From RGIG2041 sp045537695 (GTDB lineage: Bacteria; Bacillota; Clostridia; UBA1381; UMGS1253): 44,707 bases of DNA. Under the pieces are notes generated by a model. It saw nothing but the letters and a program-made list of their open reading frames with translations, was not told the origin of the DNA and made no database searches. Below, in pieces: positions 1 to 5,565 of the stretch. The stretch lies in assembly GCA_045537695.1 (NCBI GenBank), contig JAZSQB010000057.1, positions 1 through 44,707 on the forward strand, in the 5' to 3' direction. Position 1 is the stretch's first letter. Each line of letters starts with the position of its first letter. The position numbers and the translations under genes are program-made.

Positions 1-2
1 TC

Positions 3-56
3 GATCATCTGCTCGGCCTGTCGGACGAGCGCAAAAATAAGGAACAGGAGCGATAA
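3..56 (+). CDS. C-terminal tail of an Xre-type regulator (partial)
   Basis: An open frame enters from the left edge and stops with TAA at 54-56. It reads DHLLGLSDERKNKEQER. The LLGLSDE pattern is typical of the end of Xre/Cro-family helix-turn-helix repressors, where it follows the DNA-binding domain. Only 17 residues are visible, so the family call rests on this short motif. It lies in the same accessory stretch as a second, broken Xre-type gene at 242-598. Confidence 0.45.
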   Translation, partial: DHLLGLSDERKNKEQER

Positions 57-81
57 GCGACGGTGACGCAGACAACAGATT

Positions 82-100
82 TTGGGACAACTTGTCCCAA
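82..100. repeat. Inverted repeat, TTGGGACAA type
   Basis: Arms TTGGGACAA and TTGTCCCAA are separated by one base. The same core (TTGGGACA / TGTCCCAA) recurs at 734-756, next to the promoter of the ECF sigma gene. This suggests a shared operator or a repeat belonging to the mobile element. The binding protein is unknown. Confidence 0.6.
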
Positions 101-163
101 AGTGCCGGGTTTGGGGAAGCTCCCCAACAAGCGTTTTTGCAGCCCCCACGGGATGCAAAAATA

Positions 164-183
164 GCAAGTGTGGCTACACTTGC
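164..183. repeat. oriT-like hairpin without a relaxase gene
   Basis: Perfect 8-bp arms GCAAGTGT and ACACTTGC flank a 4-base loop, followed by CCTGCTTGC. Compact hairpins of this kind precede mobC/relaxase genes in many Firmicutes integrative elements, so this may be a transfer origin. No relaxase frame follows. The oriT reading is inference from general appearance; only the hairpin itself is directly seen. Confidence 0.35.
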
Positions 184-241
184 CCTGCTTGCTGTTAGTG
201 CGTACCCCGGAAAAGACGCAAAAAACGGTGGCTGCGTTTTT

Positions 242-598
242 TCACACTTCCACCGTTTCTCTTGCCTTTTTAAGCCCCTCTGCGGTAGCTTCAACAATAG
301 TCAATTCTCTTTCGTCCATTGAGTTCAAAAGCACATCAATGTGCTTTCGGCAGTTGCTTTCCCTGCTCTCATTGGCGGGATAAAAGAACTGATCCACAGA
401 AATCTCCAACAGGGTGACAAGCTGATAAAATGTATTGAGGCTTGGATGCTGACCGCGATTTTCTATGTACATGATAGAACGAGGAGTACAGTCTACAAGC
501 TGTGCAAGATACTCCTACATCCATCCTGTTGATTCTCGTTTTCGTCTAATCTCCCGGCCTAAAGCATGGAAGTCAAGCCGTCTTTCATCTTGGTACAT
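242..598 (-). pseudogene. Xre-family regulator broken by one in-frame TAG
   Basis: Read on the minus strand from ATG at 598-596, the frame runs 118 codons to a TGA at 244-242 with one internal stop, TAG at 517-515 (codon 28). Before the stop is MYQDERRLDFHALGREI followed by a basic segment; after it comes EYLAQLVDCTPRSIMYIENR, the recognition part of an Xre helix-turn-helix. The TAG sits where this fold usually has Gln (W-T-Q-E-Y-L-A), so a CAG-to-TAG change is the simplest explanation. The downstream part keeps an internal ATG at 472 and could in principle yield a 76-residue product lacking half of the DNA-binding domain. Such regulators are common in clostridial conjugative elements (family knowledge). 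Confidence 0.75.
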
Positions 599-696
599 TT
601 TAGTATCACCCCTATATAATTTTACATTTCGGGTGACATCATTTTAACGAAACACAATTGCATATATTGGTAGTATTTTGTTTCTGGTCGACTGAC

Positions 697-725
697 TTGT
701 TTATGGCGTTAAGAAGAACTAAAAT
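697..725 (+). promoter_or_regulatory. Promoter of the ECF sigma/ABC operon
   Basis: TTGTTT (697-702), a 17-base spacer and TAAAAT (720-725) form a fair sigma-A type promoter. A start near 731 would place the palindrome at 734-756 directly over the initial transcribed region. A 12-codon frame with a ribosome site (ATG at 770, stop at 808, product MSDNSCCLKIRG) lies between the promoter and the sigma gene and may be a chance ORF or a leader peptide. Confidence 0.45.
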
Positions 726-733
726 ATAATGAA

Positions 734-756
734 CCTTGGGACATTTTGTCCCAAGG
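734..756. promoter_or_regulatory. Operator-like palindrome
   Basis: Arms CCTTGGGACA and TGTCCCAAGG are separated by TTT, a perfect 10-bp inverted repeat just downstream of the predicted promoter at 697-725. It shares its core with the repeat at 82-100. The position suggests repression of the downstream operon. One of the Xre regulators may be the binding protein, which is inference. Confidence 0.55.
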
Positions 757-865
757 AGAAGATTTGCCAATGTCAGATAATTCTTGCTGTCTAAAAATTC
801 GGGGCTAAGCCGCACATTTTGCAGTCATAATCCGTTAAGCATTATGAAGGGAGGTTTTGCAGCAC

Positions 866-1327
866 ATGGATATTGAAGAACAATACGACAAAATATACCG
901 TTACTGCTATTTCAAGTTATACGACAAGCAGTTAGCACAGGATATTACCCATGAAGCCTTTCTTCGGTTTTACCGACAGGGATTGAGTTTTGATAATGGG
1001 AAAGAGCTGTCGTACTTATATACAATTGCCAAAAATCTGTGCATAGATGAATTTCGGAAACAAACCATTGGTAGCATTGAGGAACTTGAAAACGAAGCAA
1101 CTTCTGACCCGACGGAAGAATGGATAGATGCATTGGTGTTGAGATCTATCGTTTCCAAACTCCCAAACGATGAACAAGAACTGATATTTTTGCGATACGC
1201 AAATGAACTCCCGATTACCTCTATCTGCAAAATTACCGGGTTATCCCGCTTTGCAGTTTATCGCAGGCTATCAAAATCTTTGAAATGGCTCAAAGAAGAA
1301 TTAAAAAAGGAGGGCTTTTCAGAATGA
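866..1327 (+). CDS. ECF-type RNA polymerase sigma factor
   Basis: This 153-residue protein has the two-domain layout of small sigma-70 family factors. Region 2 is at about residues 5-75, with DITHEAFLRFY in the core-binding helix and YTIAKNLCIDEFRK further on. Region 4 is at about 95-145, with LPNDEQELIFLRYANELPI and a helix-turn-helix ending SRFAVYRRLSKSLKWLKEEL. The ATG at 866 is preferred over an upstream TTG at 857 because AAGGGAGG at 847-854 is 11 bases from the ATG but too close to the TTG. The stop overlaps the next start (ATGA), showing translational coupling to the membrane protein and ABC genes. It probably directs expression of this locus, perhaps in response to an envelope or antimicrobial signal; the signal is not visible. 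Confidence 0.85.
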   Translation: MDIEEQYDKIYRYCYFKLYDKQLAQDITHEAFLRFYRQGLSFDNGKELSYLYTIAKNLCIDEFRKQTIGSIEELENEATSDPTEEWIDALVLRSIVSKLPNDEQELIFLRYANELPITSICKITGLSRFAVYRRLSKSLKWLKEELKKEGFSE

Positions 1328-2055
1328 ATAATCAACTAAAACGAAACATTCAAAAAGCATTTGCAGCTCCTAAACCAAATCAACAGGAAAAGGTACGATT
1401 TTTAAGATCATTGCCCCAGCCGCAGATCGGTATGTTCCGGTTTATATTAGTTCAGGCATCATACGTGAGAAAATTATCATGGGTTCTGTCTGGCTTGACA
1501 TTATTACTTGCGCTGTTCTGTGCCTACAATATCAGCGAAGATACTTTATGGGTTGTATCTGCATTTGTTCCGACATTAGGTCTTTTGGCGGTTACAGAAA
1601 GCAATCGCTCAATGATGTATGGAATGAGTGAATTTGAAATGTCCACTCGATTTTCGTTGAAAAGCGTGGTTCTCGCAAGAATGAGTATTTTGGGACTGAT
1701 CAATTTCGCTGTAATTGCCGTCCTTGCACCCCTATGCCGTATTGGCAATGACTTTTCTCTTTTTCAAACGGGGATGTACCTTCTTGTTCCATATCTTTTA
1801 ACTGTGAACTTCAGCTTATGGATTACTCGCCGCGTCAATGATAAGGAAATTATTTATGGGTGTATGTGTGTTGCAACAATTGTCGGCGGGATCAATACCG
1901 GCCTGCATTTTGTAACGGACTTCATATATCAAGAAATTTATATCAGTTGGTGGCTTGTTTTGTCAATTATCTTACTCATAGAGTTGGCATATGAAATACA
2001 TTGCATGATAAAGCGAACGGAGGAATATACATGGAACTTGTCATTAACAAACTGA
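1324..2055 (+). CDS. Six-helix membrane protein of the sigma/ABC operon
   Basis: The 243-residue product starts with a basic cytoplasmic segment of about 45 residues and then shows about six hydrophobic stretches, for example LSGLTLLLALFCAYNI, LWVVSAFVPTLGLLAVT, LINFAVIAVLAPL, MYLLVPYLLTV, CMCVATIVGGI and WWLVLSIILLIELAYEI. It starts in an ATGA overlap with the sigma gene and has a ribosome site (GGAGGGC) inside that gene. I do not recognise a named family. By position it could be an anti-sigma or sensor protein, or an extra membrane subunit of the exporter. The C-terminus extends 25 bases past the start of the ATPase gene in another frame. Confidence 0.7.
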   Translation: MNNQLKRNIQKAFAAPKPNQQEKVRFLRSLPQPQIGMFRFILVQASYVRKLSWVLSGLTLLLALFCAYNISEDTLWVVSAFVPTLGLLAVTESNRSMMYGMSEFEMSTRFSLKSVVLARMSILGLINFAVIAVLAPLCRIGNDFSLFQTGMYLLVPYLLTVNFSLWITRRVNDKEIIYGCMCVATIVGGINTGLHFVTDFIYQEIYISWWLVLSIILLIELAYEIHCMIKRTEEYTWNLSLTN

Positions 2056-2735
2056 CAAAGCAATTCCAAAACAAAATCGCAGTAGACCGTGTCAGTCTGC
2101 GTTTGCATAACGGAGTTTTTGGCCTTTTAGGCACGAATGGTGCTGGAAAAACTACCCTCATGCGTATGCTCTGCGGCATCCTGCAGCCTACAAGCGGTAC
2201 GATTACTTTTGACGGCCTGGATGTCCGTGAGGAAGGCTATCGAGCGATATTAGGGTACCTGCCCCAGGACTTCGGCTATTATCCGGAATTTACTGCTATG
2301 GATTTTCTGCTGTATATGGCGGCATTGAAGGGACTGCCCAGGCGGTCAGCCAAACAGCGAGCAAATGAACTTCTGGAATTGGTCGGCCTGCAAGACATGG
2401 GCCGCAAAAAAATTAAAACATTTTCTGGAGGTATGAAGCAGAGACTGGGAATCGCACAAGCATTGCTGAACAACCCAAAGCTACTGATCCTCGACGAACC
2501 CACCGCCGGACTGGATCCCAAAGAACGCGTGCGTTTCCGAAGCCTTATTGGGCAACTCGGTAAAGACAGTATCGTACTTCTTTCCACCCATATCGTTTCC
2601 GACATAGAGCATATTGCCGATGAGGTGCTCATAATGAAAGACGGAGCTTTGATTTATAACGGAACATGGGATGAACAAATGGGTGATTTGGAGAGCTTCT
2701 ATCTTGCGCAGTTTGAGGAGGACAACCATGCATAA
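2031..2735 (+). CDS. ABC transporter ATP-binding protein
   Basis: This 234-residue nucleotide-binding subunit has every ABC motif: Walker A GTNGAGKTT at residues 34-42, a Q-loop in GYLPQDFGYY, the signature FSGGMKQRLGIAQ, Walker B LLILDEPTAGLD and the switch histidine in LLSTHI. The sequence most resembles the CcmA/NatA type that works with ABC-2 permeases in export. ATG at 2031 follows GGAGG with correct spacing; the longer frame from 2001 lacks a ribosome site and lies in the upstream gene. The gene overlaps the permease gene by 8 bases. The pair probably pumps a peptide, lipid-linked compound or antimicrobial outward or confers immunity; the substrate cannot be read from sequence. Confidence 0.93.
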   Translation: MELVINKLTKQFQNKIAVDRVSLRLHNGVFGLLGTNGAGKTTLMRMLCGILQPTSGTITFDGLDVREEGYRAILGYLPQDFGYYPEFTAMDFLLYMAALKGLPRRSAKQRANELLELVGLQDMGRKKIKTFSGGMKQRLGIAQALLNNPKLLILDEPTAGLDPKERVRFRSLIGQLGKDSIVLLSTHIVSDIEHIADEVLIMKDGALIYNGTWDEQMGDLESFYLAQFEEDNHA

Positions 2736-3933
2736 TCTGTTTACCCTGTATGGTTATGAACTGAAAAAGCTTATGCAGAAGAAGCTGCTTTGGGTCTCGC
2801 TTCTTGTCTGCATGGCAGCCATTGCTTTTTCAATCCTATTCCCTTTATTTGGAACCTATTACGCAAATGGCGTAGCCATGAGCACAAACTACGAGCAACA
2901 TCTGATCGATCAAGCGCACCGTAAAGCGCTCAGCGGAAAGCCCATAGATCAATCCCTGCTGGAGGAGACCATTGCCGCCTACAAGGATTTGCCGATAGAA
3001 ACCAATTATGTTTTAACGGATGAATACCAGACCTACGCCCGCCCGTACAGCGAAATCTTCAATTTGATCCGAGTATGGACCGGTATGGACAAACAAGCAG
3101 TTGTACAGTGGGTTCCCGATGAAGCTGCATTATATGCCGCCATGATGGGACGGTTTGAAGAATCAGCTGTTAACAACAATCTGACCGAAGAGGAGGTTGC
3201 ATACTGGCTGGGAAAAGCTGATAACCTCACCACCCCTATTGTGTATCAGTTCCATGAAGCCTACCGAATTATCTTGGAGAATTTTCTCATCGTAGGCTTC
3301 ATGATGCTGCTCTTTGCTGCCATTGCTCTTTCGAGTAGCTTTCCCGATGAGAACACGCACCGAACAGACCAGCTTGTGCTGTGTACCGCAAACGGAAAAA
3401 GACGGCTCTATTGGGCCAAACTGTTCGCTGGAATTACCGTAGGATTTGTTGGTGCATTGCTCATGACGGCGCTGACTTGGGTACTGTGTCTGTGCGTATA
3501 TGGTTCAGAGGGCTTTGATACAGCGATACAGTTTTTTTACACCAATTACGCAGGCAATATCACCATAGGACAAGCCTGCCTGATCGCATACGGCTGTCTG
3601 CTGGTAACGTCGCTTCTGATCAGCATATTTGTTATGTTCCTGTCTGAACTGTTTCATAGCAGTATTGCTGCAATATCCATTACTACAGGCATGATCATTG
3701 CAGGAATGCTTGTTCAAATACCGGCAGAGTACCGCATATTGGGACAGATCTGGGATTATCTGCCTACCTGTTTTCTGGCCATGTGGAACACCTTTGACCT
3801 TCGGTTGGTTTCTCTGTTTGGAACGCATTTTACCTCATATCAAATCGTTCCCTTGTTCTATATTGTCGCCGCAGCGCTGCTGGCATTCCTCGGAAACCGT
3901 ATCTATTGTCGCCGTCAGATCAGCGGAAGATAA
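2728..3933 (+). CDS. ABC-2 type permease subunit
   Basis: The 401-residue membrane protein has one N-terminal hydrophobic segment (about residues 20-45, LLWVSLLVCMAAIAFSILFP), a long hydrophilic extracytoplasmic region to about residue 175 and then five or six hydrophobic helices. This is the usual form of ABC-2 permeases with a large extracellular domain. The ATG at 2728 follows GAGGAGG inside the end of the ATPase gene, so the two are translationally coupled. It forms the membrane channel for the ATPase at 2031-2735. No terminator hairpin with a T-run is obvious directly after it; the next 200 bases hold the ATGAAACT repeats. Confidence 0.85.
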   Translation: MHNLFTLYGYELKKLMQKKLLWVSLLVCMAAIAFSILFPLFGTYYANGVAMSTNYEQHLIDQAHRKALSGKPIDQSLLEETIAAYKDLPIETNYVLTDEYQTYARPYSEIFNLIRVWTGMDKQAVVQWVPDEAALYAAMMGRFEESAVNNNLTEEEVAYWLGKADNLTTPIVYQFHEAYRIILENFLIVGFMMLLFAAIALSSSFPDENTHRTDQLVLCTANGKRRLYWAKLFAGITVGFVGALLMTALTWVLCLCVYGSEGFDTAIQFFYTNYAGNITIGQACLIAYGCLLVTSLLISIFVMFLSELFHSSIAAISITTGMIIAGMLVQIPAEYRILGQIWDYLPTCFLAMWNTFDLRLVSLFGTHFTSYQIVPLFYIVAAALLAFLGNRIYCRRQISGR

Positions 3934-3963
3934 ACGCACACCCGCATGAACAACAAATTCATG

Positions 3964-4111
3964 GACAATGAAACTCTTCCTTATCCACGATGAAACTTTT
4001 CATCTGACAATGAAACTTTTACTGAGAAATAGTTTCATTGTGCTTATATCAGTCGGACAAAAACAGCGTTTGAGGGAATGAAAAACACTGTCCGACAGGC
4101 ACGATGAAACT
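3964..4111. repeat. Cluster of five RATGAAACT repeats with hairpins
   Basis: The motif occurs at 3964-3975 (GACAATGAAACT), 3988-4000 (CGATGAAACTTTT), 4006-4020 (GACAATGAAACTTTT), inverted at 4031-4041 (AGTTTCATTGT) and at 4100-4111 (CACGATGAAACT). Copies at 4007-4017 and 4031-4041 form an 11-bp hairpin. A second pair, GTCGGACA (4052-4059) and TGTCCGAC (4089-4096), brackets the gap before the last copy. Multiple short terminal repeats resemble the ends of IS21-type insertion sequences, but no transposase is present, so this may be a leftover element end. That origin is inference. Confidence 0.5.
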
Positions 4112-4160
4112 AATGCCAAAAGCAAAATGTCTGAAAAACCTTGCAACACAAGGCTTTTGG

Positions 4161-4214
4161 GCAAAAAGAAAGAACCGCAACTACGATACCTACTGTATCA
4201 TAATTGCGGTTCTT
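4161..4214 (-). terminator. Rho-independent terminator of ssrA
   Basis: Arms of about 20 bases (4170-4189 and 4195-4214, AAGAACCGCAA against TTGCGGTTCTT plus a mostly paired extension) surround a 5-base loop. On the minus strand the stem is followed by TTCTTTTTG. It begins four bases after the CCA end of the tmRNA, so ssrA still has its own terminator. Confidence 0.85.
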
Positions 4215-4217
4215 ATT

Positions 4218-4563
4218 TGGTGGAGGCGAGGGGAGTCGAACCCCTGTCCGAAAACATATTCATACAGGCATCTCCGGGTGCAGTTTGTGGTTAACATTCC
4301 CTCAGCGACAGGTCCACAAACAACCCTGCAGCCTCAGTAGCTTCATTAGTCATGTTTAGCGCAAAGCTTAGCTAAAGCACGTTCACCGCAAATTCGACGC
4401 CTGCTCCCGAGCCGCGGTCCTCCCTAGGCAGACGGCTGCCTAATTAGGCAGCGTAAGCTAAATTCTTATTAGCGTTTAAATTTAAAATAGAGCTTTTAAA
4501 GTGGCGCCCCACCACTACCCGCTTCCCGTACTGCAACATCCCCGTCGAAACCATTACGCCCCC
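4218..4563 (-). ncRNA. ssrA: tmRNA (transfer-messenger RNA)
   Basis: Read on the minus strand, the 346-base gene begins GGGGGCGTAATGGTTTCGAC and ends GGTTCGACTCCCCTCGCC followed by TCCACCA, the tRNA-Ala-like acceptor and T-arm of tmRNA with encoded CCA. The tag frame at 4473-4444 reads GCT AAT AAG AAT TTA GCT TAC GCT GCC TAA, giving ANKNLAYAA with the expected hydrophobic proteolysis tail. The exact resume codon is inferred; an AAC just before could add one residue. tmRNA rescues stalled ribosomes and marks the unfinished protein for degradation. Its partner gene smpB is upstream on the same strand, 256 bases away. Confidence 0.95.
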
Positions 4564-4569
4564 ATATGA

Positions 4570-4728
4570 ACTATGTCAAACGCAAATGTACTTGCCGAAA
4601 AGTGCGCCTTTGCGGCAATTTACACCTTGTCGTCCTCGCCAGGCGCGAGCCTTGCCTCGTCCTTCGCACTGCAACTTGCACACAAATGCATCCCTTTTGC
4701 GTCTGAGTCCACTTGTGTTTGACATAGT
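4570..4728. mobile_element. MITE-like element between smpB and ssrA
   Basis: The 23-base segments at 4570-4592 and 4706-4728 are inverted copies matching at 20 of 23 positions; each starts ACTATGTCAAAC when read inward. They enclose 159 bp with no convincing frame (the overlapping frames here look like shadows). The form fits a miniature inverted-repeat element or a structured spacer. No target-site duplication is evident. It fills most of the 256-base smpB-ssrA gap, and one end lies only 7 bases upstream of the tmRNA start, so it may also carry promoter sequence. Confidence 0.4.
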
Positions 4729-4819
4729 TTTGAAAAAACGTTGTTATGGTTTGTTTCAAATCGTTTTTCCTTGCCATGGCATGATTGACTGTAAAAATGT
4801 TTTGTACGAAAATATGAAA

Positions 4820-5284
4820 TTATCTGTTTCTTTCGCGCAGTGCGCGGTCCATACTTCTTTTCGCATCGCGCTTTGCGGCATCGTCACGCTTATCGTAGAG
4901 CTTTTTACCTTTGCATACACCGAGCTCGACTTTGACGCGGCTTCCTCTAAAATATAAAGAGAGCGGAATGAGGGAATAACCGTTTTGCTGCACCGTGCCC
5001 AAAAGCTTCAAAATTTCCTTTTTATGCAGAAGAAGCTTTTTTTGGCGGAGCGGGTCGCGGTTAAACACATTGCCCTTTTCATAGGGACTGATGTGCATCC
5101 CGTGCACAAACATTTCGCCTTCTCTGGAAATGCCCGCATAAGCATCCTTTAAATTGACGCTGCCCTGACGGATGGATTTGACCTCAGTGCCGAACAGTTC
5201 AATGCCGGCTTCGTAGGTATCTTCCACAAAATAGTCGTGGCGCGCTTTTTTGTTCAGTGCAATGATTTTTTTGCCCTCGCCCAT
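4820..5284 (-). CDS. smpB: SsrA-binding protein SmpB
   Basis: The 154-residue protein carries the SmpB hallmarks: KKARHDYFVEDTYEAGIEL at the start of the barrel, GTEVKSIRQGSVNLKDAY, the HISPYEKGN loop, RKKLLLHKKEI-like (RQKKLLLHKKEILKL) tmRNA-contact helix and a basic C-terminal tail (KRDAKRSMDRALRERNR) that enters the ribosomal decoding site. SmpB binds the tRNA-like part of tmRNA and brings it to stalled ribosomes. ATG at 5284 is chosen because GGGAGGTGA lies just before it; an in-frame ATG seven codons earlier has no such site. It lies upstream of ssrA on the same strand. Confidence 0.97.
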   Translation of the reverse strand: MGEGKKIIALNKKARHDYFVEDTYEAGIELFGTEVKSIRQGSVNLKDAYAGISREGEMFVHGMHISPYEKGNVFNRDPLRQKKLLLHKKEILKLLGTVQQNGYSLIPLSLYFRGSRVKVELGVCKGKKLYDKRDDAAKRDAKRSMDRALRERNR

Positions 5285-5440
5285 ACGGTCACCTCCCATT
5301 TGCATTTTTGTATTGTGCTATTAATCTTAACATATTTATACGATTTAATCAAGAAAAACAATAAAAACAAGTCAAAATTCACATAATATTTATTTTTCGA
5401 TGAAAAAAGTTGTATAAATTGTGAATTTTGCAAAAAAGCT

Positions 5441-5469
5441 TTGCATTTTTCAAAAAGATGGTGTATAAT
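5441..5469 (+). promoter_or_regulatory. Promoter of pckG
   Basis: TTGCAT (5441-5446), 17-base spacer, TATAAT (5464-5469): a strong sigma-A promoter. The predicted start near 5476 gives a 90-base leader that ends in the ribosome site AGAGGAG before ATG 5566. The rest of the 5285-5565 gap is AT-rich and holds nothing else I can name. Confidence 0.8.
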
Positions 5470-5565
5470 ATGGATAACAATTATAATGGGTAAGAGTTGG
5501 TTTTGTAATTGTCGCATATTTAACAAAGTATGACTTTGTGGCAAAATTAGAGAGGAGATTTTGGT

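Noticed and set aside
4218..4240. attL site at the tmRNA 3' end
   Set aside because: The ssrA terminator follows at its natural place and no second copy of the 3' end is in the window, so an exact attachment site cannot be claimed.
4571..4957. Frames on both strands between ssrA and smpB
   Set aside because: Short, with no ribosome sites, overlapping smpB antisense or the inverted-repeat element; composition is not protein-like.
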